Shown piece by piece: positions 30,801 through 40,400 of a stretch of DNA of 64,000 nucleotides. Source of the stretch: Elusimicrobiota bacterium (GTDB taxonomy: Bacteria > Elusimicrobiota > Elusimicrobia > FEN-1173). How positions within the stretch are numbered: the first letter of the stretch is position 1; each line of letters opens with the position of its first letter. The notes under the pieces are model-generated. The model ran no database searches. It was not told the origin of the DNA and saw only the letters and a program-made list of their open reading frames with translations. The stretch spans positions 1,178,001-1,242,000 of the forward strand of contig JADKHR010000001.1 of the NCBI GenBank assembly GCA_016721625.1, written 5' to 3'. Position numbers and translations under genes: made by a program.

Positions 30801-33800
30801 CCCCGGGGCGCCCCCTCCTCCAGGGGAACGGTATAGACGCCTTTCGCCCAGTCGAGAACCACCTTTGCACCCGTGGCCTCATCGTATTCTTCGCGGGCGT
30901 AGCGAGTGCCTTTGCCGGCGGCGCTACGGGACACCATGGCCATTTTCTCCAAGGGAAGTCCCAGCCAGTCCAAATCCCCGCGGGTAATGAGCAGGTGCCC
31001 TTCCGGGTTAAACCGAACCCGACGCCACAGGTCGGCGCGCTCGGCGGATTTCAGGGTCGGCCAAAGATCCGTCAGTTTCTTTTTAAATTGTTCGCGGGTG
31101 AGGGGAAGGGCCATCGTTTGGCCGGGAACGGGGAATTGAAGGGAGTCCCCGACGCGCACATCGTTCCCGCGGGTCCAGGGGTCGAATTGGGCCAAAGATT
31201 TCGCGATGACGTTGATTTCGGAGATGGGTCGGGGGTCGCTGATCAGAGCGTGTTGACGGGTCAGTTCTTGAACAAACTTCCACAGGGGGAAGGGTTTGCC
31301 GATTTCCGGGTCCAGGTCGACGATGTTTTTTCTTTGAAGGAGAGCGAGGGCTTTGTTGAAGACGGGGGAGCTCGGGGCGGCCCCGTCGAACACCGCGCCC
31401 AAATGAAGTTGCGCCAAGATGCGATCTTCCGTGGTGAATGGCCGCCGGAGAATCTCCGTGGCCATGCCCACATGCTGTTCGGGCGTCAAATGGGGATAGG
31501 CGTGAAGGTAGGACGTCCGCTCGCCGCGCGCCCGCTCCAAAAACGCGTTCCACCGGGGTGCGGCGCCCACGGCGCGGGCGGCCGCGGCGGAGTGAAGCAC
31601 CCGCAACAGGGCGCGGGGGCGGGCGGACGACGCGACCGCGTCGACCTCCGCCTCCGACGCCGGACGACCGGACTCTTGAAAGCGACGAATGTGCTCCGCC
31701 TCGTGGCGTAGCATCTCCCCCACTACCTCCAACAGGAGGTCCTGGTCCTCCCCTGGGGGAAGGGTTCGGAAAAGTTGTTTGAACCCGTCAAAAACCGCGC
31801 GGGGCAGATACGCCTGGTGCCGCCGGTGCCCGGGGTGGAGGGCGACGTCCGCCGGGAAATCCCCGTCGACGACGATCAAGTCGAAGTCCGCGGGCCACCC
31901 GTTCGTTAGGATTCCTCGCCGCAGCAAACCGCGCAGGCCCTTCACGAATCCGTCCGTGTCCTCTTCCACGGGAAGCGTCTTTAGGTCCTTGTCGTTTTTG
32001 AGGGCGCCGGCGCGGTCCCCGCACACCGCCGCGGCCTTGCCGTCTTTGATCAAAGCGAGAATCACCCGGTTGATCCGTCTGTGTTCGACGACGCTGAGGC
32101 CCCCGCCGGACAAACGGATGGCTTGCCCCGGGGCCGCGGTGTCTTCCGTTCCGCCGGTTTCGGCGCGTCGATAACCCAGCTCCCGCCAGAGGAGAGCGCG
32201 CCATTCATTGCGCCACCGTCCGGGGGCGGTGAGCGCGGGCGCCACGGCCTCCACTCCCGCGACCAATTCGTTCAGCTGGGCCCGGTGCCGCCACACCGGG
32301 TATGACCTCAACTTCACGGTCGAAAAACCCGCAGAGCCGGGCTCGACGGTTATCGCGGGCCCCGCGTCCACCCGGCCGTGATGGGCGGTGGCCACCAGCC
32401 GCAAGGTCGAGGATCGCTCGCTGATCCAGCGCGAGACCGCCGTCGTCCCGGGCTTGGCGTATTTGGTGTTGGTCTGGGCGTCGGCGGCGGGTAGCGCCGG
32501 AATCTCCACCGTGGCGGTGAACACCGCCGCTTCCCCTCGGGGTTCCCGATCAAAACGGATTTTAATGTCGCGCCCGTGCCGTTCCTGCGCCTCCGGGGCG
32601 AAAAGGCCATGGGCCTGGATGATCATGCTCCCGGCCCCCATGCTCTGTCCCGGGCTCGGGCCCCGCGGGAAAACAGGGGTTGGATCGGCCATGGAGTGCG
32701 TCTTCAAGAGCGCCGAGGCGAGTTCCGGAGACAACGGTTCGGAGGTGACGTTGGAAACGGTCAGGGTGAGGGCCCCCTGGTTGTAGACCAAGAGGACGGC
32801 GGCCGGTTCGCCTGCGTCCCCGTGTTGAGAGATGTTGTCCAAGGAATGTTCCAGAATATTGGTGAAGCGGTCCATATTAAGGGATGGGACCAACCGTTCG
32901 ACGCGGTTCCATTTGGGGTCTTCAGACAACCCCGAACGGCGATCCACTATTTGCGCGCCCGTGCCGGTCCAGGAAAAAAGCGTCACGGGTCCTTCCGCCA
33001 GAGCCAGGGTTTCGGCTTCGAGGTTAAACCGTTCGATGTCCGGGAATTGCGCCCGATGGGCGGTCAAAGCGTTGACTATTTCCTCGACGCGGGTCTCCCT
33101 CTCGCTCGACGACAACCCCGTCAGGAAGCGGGAGGTCAAGTCCGCCCGCCACGCCTCGCCTAAATTCTCGGCCATGACCCAAGTCGGCGAGTCGCTTTCA
33201 CTTAACCAAGAGGTCAGTATTTCTTCCTTTCGCGGAGTCCCCGCCGGAGCGGTGAAAAGGAAAGACACTTTCGTCACAGCCGCACCGTCCGGCGTTTTGT
33301 CCACGGGAGCGGATTCGCTCCACAGGACTTTTTGGGACCGCCCGTCCGAACCCAATCGGAGGGATTGGATCACATAGGATGTGCCATAGCCGTACATGGT
33401 GTTGACGCCCCGCAGCCTTTCCTCTCGCATAAGGGTGGTCAAAACGGGAGAACCTTTCCGAAACACCCGGTCCGGTAAAGTGACGTCATCCTTCTCCGTT
33501 TTTCGTTTCCCCGCCTCCGGCAACTTCGGAAGACGTTCGTCGGAATAATTTTCGACGCGGATAACCCAATGGCCCGCTGTGAGGGCCAGGCTGGCCTCGG
33601 CGGGACTCTCTGGCCGGATGATCCCGTGAAGATGCGCGTTCGCCAAGGAGTGATTGAGAGCGGCGACCACTTGCTCCATTTCCGGACCGGGGACAGCCGC
33701 CCGGACGTCGTTGATCATTCCCTTCTGGAAAAGGTCGAAATCGTGTTGGCCGTCTTTATAACTTCCACCCACCCATCGGCGCGAGACCAGGGGTACCCCC

Positions 33801-36800
33801 GGAGACATCATCCCCAAGGTGAGCAAATCCAACCCGAGGGAATCGTCAAGAGTCCCCCTTTCGACTCCCTCCACGACCTGGGATAGCAACCCCTTTAAAA
33901 GGGATTCGCGGTCGGTTCCTCGAGCCCCCCGCAACCAAAGCCGTTCCACCAGGTCGGGCCACCATTGGTCCGGGGGGGTGGTCCGACCGGGCAAATTGAA
34001 TTTTTGAATGGCGTCGGCCAAGAGCGTCAAGCGGCGCGCGTCGCTGGGATCGGCCGACGGCGGCATCGCCTCCGCCACGGACCGAGCCACATGGTCGATG
34101 AGCGTTCTCTCCGTGGCCGCCCCGAACCAGTCTTGGTCGAGCGCCCCATGAAAGCGTGCCTGCGCCCAGGCCGCCGCTGGGCCGAACCCGCCATGGAGGG
34201 CCCCGTCGCAGTATTTGTTGTATTCAACCGTTAACGCGGCGGCGTCAGGAAAACCGGTTTCGGCGACCCGGGCCCGCAAATAGTCCCGGGTCATATCGCG
34301 GTATCCGTCGCCCACATCGGCCATGGCCAATATCAACGCCAAGCGGACGTGCCTCTCTTCCAGCCCTTCGATGGAGGAAAGGTCCTGCTGCCCCAAGGGC
34401 CCGATAGCGCTGTGCGCCCGGAGCACCAGGGAGGCGTCGGGCCCCAAATCCAGTTGGTAGCGGTCCAACATGGCAAACACGGCTTCCTCGTGGGCGGCCA
34501 GGGCCTGGTGCTCGGGCGATCCGCGTTCGTGGTATTGCACCTTCAAAATACTCTCGATGCAATCTTCGTGGAATTTACCCATGTCGTGGGCCGCCGCCGC
34601 CATCGAAAGAATTCTTTTGTCATCGAGCGGGAGATGGAAGTCCGAGGCAAACTGCCGCGCCAATTCCTGGGTGCGCCGAATATGTTCAAAAATCGGAAGC
34701 AATTTCTCTTGTGGAATCCTGTTTTGGGTCGACACCTTCACAATGGCGGCTAAGTGGGCCTGTTCAATCCGCCGCTCCTCGCGGCTGAGCCGCCGGTTGT
34801 TGAGGACCCGGCGCAGGGCCGCCAGCAAACGGCCGGGCGTCCCGGCCACGCCGTCCGCCCAGGACACCTCGCCCAAATCGCTGGGTTCGATCTCATGAGC
34901 GTTGTAAATCCGGATGTCGGCTTCGAGGCTTTCCAGCGCAAACCGCCCGGCGTAGACAGGTTTGGCGTCGGGCAGAGGGGCTTCCCCATGGGAGGGAACG
35001 GCCAGGATGACGAATCCTTTATTCATGCCCAAATGAGTCTCCAAACGGACGACCACGGCGTCCAACGATTTGCGGAACTTCACGGGGCGGGCCCCCACCG
35101 ACTGGATCGATTTGAAACCGGAGGACCAGTCGTCAAACCGGGAGAGATCGCCCGCCTGAAATCCGGTTTTGATGACAGCTAAAAATGAATCCAGTGAATC
35201 CCATAGAGCCTCGGCGGTTTGTCTCCGCGCGGGGCCTTGTGGCACGTCCGCGACCGTGCCCTCGGCTTGGGTCAGGGGGGCATAGGCGAGGTGGATAACG
35301 TCCCCGGCCAGGAGCGTCTCCAGCGGCAGGGGCGCGCGGGCGAAAACATCCAAGGGCCGGGCCGGTTCGCTCACGCGGGCCAGGCGGGGCGACACGACGG
35401 CGAAGGACACCCCTTTTTCCTCCAGAATGTCCTCCAACCCGGCGGTGTGGAACCCGCCCGCCACCAAAATCCCCGTGGCGGCTTTCTCGGCGGCCATTTT
35501 TTTCAGAAGATGATCGACCAACGCGCGGTTGCGCTCCAAGGCGGCCGCGCAAAATTGCTCAAACGGAGCCAACAGGTCCTCGGGGATTGTTTCCCCCCGG
35601 GGCTCCCCCGCCATTTCGGCCAACGCCCCCGGGATCCGGAGGATGGCCACGCGGTCTTTTTGATAGGCGGCCCACTCGGCGGGGGTCAGCGCGTGCTGGG
35701 ATAATTTTTCCAGTAGCGCCAGCCCCCAACGCGCCCGAACCAATCGGGTCGCGGTTTCCGTCGTGGCCAGCGCGGTGAAGGCCGATCGTTCCAATTCATT
35801 CAATTCGTCCAGCAACTTCTCCCGTTGGATGGTTTCGGCGTTCAGCGCGTAGGCGATGTAAGCGTTCAGCGAGGGGTAAGCGGACAAGCGGATCCCGTGG
35901 TCCCGGCAAAAGCCTTGAGGAAATCATAGTAACGTCCATGGGAGAGCGCCCCTCCCGGAACCGGAGGCTTTCGTTCACCAGCCGGTCGAGCGAGGCCGGG
36001 GACACAACGCGCACCAAAGCGTCGATGAGCGCCTGCCGTTCCGCTTCCACCCGTTTGAAATCAATCCGTTTTTCTTCCGAAAGGAGGTTGACGAGCCGGG
36101 CCACGTTGGGGAACGAGCCCTTGGCCACCGGGGTTTCCCAGAGGGCGGAGGTGTATTGGCTCAGCGATTCCCGTTTCGCCGCATGCGCCAGGCGGCGTTC
36201 ATCCAGCGCGCGCAACCTGGCCGGGTACAGTCCGTCCCGAAGGCCGGAAGCGGTTTCGGACAATTCCCGGACCCGCCGAGCCAGGACCGCCCGGCTTTTT
36301 TCGGCGGCGGAAAAGGCGTCGACGTGCTTCTTGTAAAGGGCCCTGTCCTCCACCCCCCAAAGAAGCGTCGGTTGGGGGGCCGTGATCGCGGCGGCTTCGG
36401 GCCCCGTCAAATAGCCCAAATGGACAAATTCCCCCGCCAAAGCGCGGGCTATGTCCGGCGGGGCGGACCGGTAAGGCTCGAGGTGGAAGGCGCCCACGGC
36501 GCCTTCCAGGCCCACGACGTCGGCGCGCCCGGCGGCCCGCAGGCCGCCGACCAGCCCGGCGAGGTTGCGCTGGGCCTCTTCGTTTTCGTGCACGTCCTGC
36601 AAATGCACCACCAGGGGGCCGCCCGCTTTCTTCGCCATGTGGACGCGGCGGATGTCCCCGTGCGCCGCGACGGCCGCGGGTAGCCACCCCAAGGTTTCCA
36701 CCGCGTCCGGAGGAAGGATTTCCACCAGAGAGGGGTTTTCGCTCTGGGTGAAGGAGGGCGCGAGGTTCGGGAGAATGGCGTCGGGGCCCGCGGCGGGATG

Positions 36801-36995
36801 AACCCCCGGAAGGCGGGCGTAGAGCTCGCCCGAGGCGCGTTGCCGATCGGCGGCCTCGCGGCGTTCTTTCCACAAGCTGGTCTCAACGGCGTGGGCGCCC
36901 ACGACGTTGGAAAAAACGTAGGCGGCCGCGAGGCCGCCACCCGTGATCCGCCTAAGGAGATTAAGGGGCATGCTTTTTGTCTCGCTTGTACTCAT
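18875..36995 (-). CDS. Giant envelope protein 1 (about 6040 residues): ChaN/TraB-like N-terminus, HD, GHKL modules, two GT-B glycan enzymes, TPRs, shared C-terminal domain
   Basis: Order by minus-strand position. 36995-36870: signal peptide. About 36750-35250: ChaN/TraB-like region with HLQDVHENEEAQ, VVGLEGA and VLVAGGFHTAGLE. 34690-34400: HD domain (AAAAHDMGKFH). 33680-33370, 32870-32500 and 23140-22800: three GHKL-ATPase-like modules with Asn-rich helices. 31700: HEAEH. 28985-27340: glycogen-synthase-type GT5 domain (AHDWQ, NGISHQGW, PSEFEPCGV). 26715: FHEGYH. 25560-24300: phosphorylase/synthase-type GT-B domain (VQGVSRKHGW, GITNGANLEW). About 24190-23900: beta-sandwich. 23790-23400: membrane segments. 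About 22000-21300: TPR-like helices. 19720-18875: C-terminal domain shared with giant protein 2. Two missing bases (a G near 35950 and a T near 35910) split it into 399- and 5670-residue frames; the paralogue aligns across both repairs. An alternative start is the ATG at 36971. Function is unknown. Confidence 0.82.
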
Positions 36996-37173
36996 AAAAA
37001 GATGACATCAATTTTTCACACAACCGGCCAATGCCGCTCTGGCCGACGCCCCGCCCCAGGGGCAAGGGAAGGTCGGCGTCCACCGGGTCAATTCGCCGTT
37101 GGGGACCTTTGATCCAAAGATAAGCGGGTTTGGATTCTTTGCAAGAGGTATTTTCAGTCTCGGTTTTCAACAT
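36961..37173 (-). CDS. 70-residue small protein or leader ORF with a perfect Shine-Dalgarno, overlapping giant gene 1
   Basis: The ATG at 37173 follows AAGGAGG (37187-37181) with a 7-nt spacer, the best ribosome-binding site near either giant gene. The product begins MLKTETENTSCKESKPAYLW and ends SSFYEYKRDKKHAP; it is hydrophilic and has no signal peptide. I do not recognise a family. Its 3' end overlaps the two possible starts of giant gene 1 (36995 and 36971), neither of which has a good ribosome-binding site. It could therefore load ribosomes for the giant gene by translational coupling. It may be a real small protein, a leader peptide, or both. Confidence 0.65.
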   Translation of the reverse strand: MLKTETENTSCKESKPAYLWIKGPQRRIDPVDADLPLPLGRGVGQSGIGRLCEKLMSSFYEYKRDKKHAP

Positions 37174-37245
37174 ACAAAGTCCTCCTTGTGCGCCATCCCG
37201 ACACTGCTATTAAACCTATGCGACCTTAAGATTGCCTTGCGTACA

Positions 37246-37262
37246 TGTAAATATTTTGTAAA
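37246..37262 (-). promoter_or_regulatory. TTTACA direct-repeat element upstream of giant gene 1 transcript
   Basis: Minus strand TTTACAAAATATTTACA: two TTTACA hexamers with an 11-nt period, 73 nt ahead of the 70-residue ORF. A closely similar TTACA-n6-TTACA element, with the same preceding CGT, lies 58 nt ahead of giant gene 2. It could be a promoter part or a shared regulator site. Confidence 0.45.
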
Positions 37263-37353
37263 CGACAACGCCCCGAAGGGGAGGGGCCCCTGTCAAGCCC
37301 GGGCTTTGCATTAGGCGTGAGCACCGGCCGAACAGGCCCCGGCCCCGAAGGCG

Positions 37354-37383
37354 AAAAAGTCCGGCATCCTTCGTTAAATGCCG
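37354..37383 (-). terminator. Intrinsic terminator candidate after giant gene 2
   Basis: CGGCAT and ATGCCG form a 6-bp stem (plus a G-U pair) with a 10-nt loop. On the minus strand GAC and then TTTTT follow. It lies about 60-85 nt past the stop codon of giant gene 2. The stem is short, so efficiency may be modest. Confidence 0.5.
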
Positions 37384-37439
37384 AGTCCTAATGTAAAGCC
37401 AGGGTTAACCCCTTTCCGACGCGGCCGACGGGGGAATGG

Positions 37440-40400
37440 TTAGGCCGCGGCGTTGAGGACATCCGCGTATCTGGACTCCTTGTCAAACTCCGAACCCGCG
37501 CGGAAGAGAAGGCCGTTGGTCAGGGTGATGAGAAGTTGGACCAGGTTTGCCGGAAGGTCTAACTTCCATTCCTCTCCGTTGGAAACAACCAGGTCCACCG
37601 GCTTTAGGTCTTTTAGCGCGCGGCGCCCTTGAACCGCGAAGAGCAAGTCCTGCAAGGAGTATTGATTCCCGACCTTCGACAGGTCCGTCTTGAGGACCGA
37701 TGAAATCCGCGCCGTGCCCAAGACGCCCAAATCGGGGTCGGAGGCCCACAGGGTGTTCAGGTCCGCGCCCGCGCGCGGGAGCAACCAGGTCAGTTGGCCG
37801 TTCTCCAACGACTCCCCGTGCCCGGCCAAGACCTTCAATTGAGAGAGGGTCGTTTGGTCCCGTTCGGTGGGTTTACCCTGAAGGAGCGTTTCCGACAATT
37901 CCAAAACCATGGGGCGTTTTAGAGCCAACGCGGAGAGAACCGCCTCCCGCCCGTCGATCAAGCCGCCGTTGAAACCCCGTTCGAAGACAGCCACCCAACG
38001 GGTCCATTCGGTCGAGGAGCCAGCGGCGAGGAACTCTCCGAAACTGGCGAGGGCGTTAAAGATCCCGGGGGCGAGGCCGGCGCGATGGGCGGATTGGCGG
38101 AAGTGCTCTGCCAAAGCCGCCCCGGACCGAAGCACGGCGCCTTCGGAAAGCGCTCCTTCCGCCCCGGTCAATTTCCATTGCCCCAGCGAACCCGCGAGGG
38201 ACTCGCGAGCGAGGCGGGAACCATCCCGTTCCCTGTCCACGAAGGCGCGAACCTGAGCCAAGTGAACGTTCAACCGCGAAATGTCCAAACTCCCGGCCGG
38301 CCCCCCCAACAATTCGCGCGCCAGAGCCCCCCCCGACGTGATGGAAGTCGCGTCCCGAAATTCGGTGGTATGCCTTCCCAGGGCGGGCGTTGAACCGACG
38401 ATCACTCCGAACCCCATCATGAAGTTCGACCAGGTGTCCTCCAACCCGACGGGGAACAGGAAATGCCACAAAGCCGCGAAGGCCCCCGGAAAAAGAGCGA
38501 AGGTCAAAACCCCCAAAGAGAGAACACCCAACCAAAACCACCCTGGAAAACCCAATCGCGACGAAAAACCCTTCCAGCGCTCCCCCAGGCCGACGGAGTT
38601 CGAAGAAGCGGAAGGCGAGGCCCCCGCGGACTTCGATTCAAATTCCTTGAACCGGCTCTCCACTTTCTCGAAAAAATATCGGAGGTCCTGGGCCCCAGGA
38701 TCCCCCCCATCCGAGAGCATCAGGTAAACATAGGGGGGGCGGCGGGGAGACGTTTCGATGGATCGGCGCGCCGCGTAGCGACGCAACCGGAGGGGATCGC
38801 CCCGCAAGAGGCGTTGGGCATCCGGGTTTTGGCTCCGCCAGGACGTGCCGGCGGGTTGGGTTCTCCAGACCATGGTTTCCAAAAGGACGGGAGCGCCGTA
38901 GACCGGGCGGGCGAGGCTTCCCTGATAATCCGTGTGCGTCCGTCGAACGAAGCGAACCACTTTTTTCAAGAGCCCGGACAGGGCCCGCTGGCCTCCCCGC
39001 AGAGCCCCCTCCAGGGAGGGGCTGGGGGATCCAAAGAAACGGATTTCGCCAATTTCAGGTCCGTTCATTTTTGTTTGACGGTGGAGCAAAAACAAGGCCG
39101 CGGCGTAGCGGTCGGCCGCATCCGCTCTCTCAAGTCCCGCCCGATCCAGCACGTCTTTGACCTCCTCGCTTGATAGACGTCCGGAAGCGAAGACGCCGTC
39201 ATCGTTCAGACCGATCGAGAGGAACCTGGACGTTTGTTCCGGGGGTTCGGGCACCTGGTTCTTGTTGGCACGGAGGGTCTCGTCATAGGCCGTCACCACG
39301 GGCGTTGAAACGGCGTTTTTCTCCTCCATGGCCCCCATAACAGCGGCCGTGCGAAATATCCCCTCCATCCAAAGAGCGAAGGCCACGGGAAGGTCTTCGG
39401 GAAGAATGATCTCCGCCACGGGATGGCCGGTCCGGCGAAGGTTTTCCACGGCCTCGCTGTTCGGGTCCGAAATGCCCTCCCGGCGGACATGGATGAACAC
39501 GGCACGGGATTCCTCGGCAGGGGGGTAGAAACCGGGATCCAACGGCATGTCGTAGGACACCATGGGGGAATCGCCCTCCTCGGAAAGAAGTCCCGGCTCC
39601 AGACTCCGGGCGGACATGGGACCCAGCCCTTCCAATAGAGGCGGGAAGATGAGAACCGCCTGGTTTTTCCCTTCGCGGATGTAGCCTTCCAACCAGGCCG
39701 CCAGCCTTAAGAAGGCGTCCTGCGAGACTCCCTTGTGGGCCGAGGCCGCCGTTTGTTCAAACACCGTCGTTGGCGACACCCCCCGGAGCGCCAAGAGAAA
39801 CGCGTAGGGCAGGCCGGGATGCAGGAACCTCTTCAACAATTCGCGGCCGCCATCGAACTGAAGGGGAAACTGTTGGGCGCCAATGGACTGGGCCCAATTC
39901 CATCCCAAGGCCGTGCGATCGTCGGGCCGCTTCGGAGGGTCGGCGAAAAACAGAACATGCTTGAAGGGCTTATCTTGGTCCGCTTTTCCAAAAGCCTCGT
40001 TCACCAGGCTGGTGAGACCCTGTACCTCTTCTTTGCTCTCCTCCCGGAGACCCTTGGACACCACCACGAGGGCGCTCTTTTGGATGGCCCGCCCCCACAC
40101 GCGTTCCCGAACCGTCGATGACCCCATTTTCATCCACCCGCGCTCCCAGGGGGTTGCCTCGGCGCGGATGAGCCGTTTTCGCAACGCCTCAATCTCCCCC
40201 GGATCAATGTGTTCCAACGGCAAAATCTGCGCCGCGCCGGAACCCGCCGGCCAGGCGTTCATCATATTCCCCAAAGGTTCAACCCCCCCCACTCCCACAT
40301 AAATCACATAGCGAATCCCTTCGCTCCGGAACGTGGCGGCCACTCCCGCCAAACGTTCCAGGTGGATCTTATCGTACAGGGTCTCTTCCAACGCGTTGGC

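Larger units (their letters stand above)
37174..37439. other. Intergenic region between the two giant genes
   Basis: Holds, in minus-strand order, an intrinsic terminator candidate for giant gene 2 (37383-37354). Next come a GC-rich stretch with a GGGGCCCC palindrome and a CCCC-ttc-GGGG hairpin beside a TTGACA hexamer, then an AT-rich TTTACA double repeat (37262-37246), then the ribosome-binding site of the 70-residue ORF. No -10 box at a standard distance from the TTGACA is visible, and no other gene is seen. Confidence 0.6.

Noticed and set aside
37265..37300. TTGACA hexamer as a -35 box for the giant gene 1 transcript
   Set aside because: No -10-like hexamer lies 16-18 nt downstream; the next AT-rich hexamer is 30 nt away.
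37280..37330. Sequence resembling part of a cyclic-di-GMP riboswitch (ATGCAAAGCCCGGGCTTGA) upstream of giant gene 1
   Set aside because: Only the second-half-like motif is present. The paired upstream GCAAACC-type half and the P1 stem are not found, so chance similarity in GC-rich sequence is more likely.
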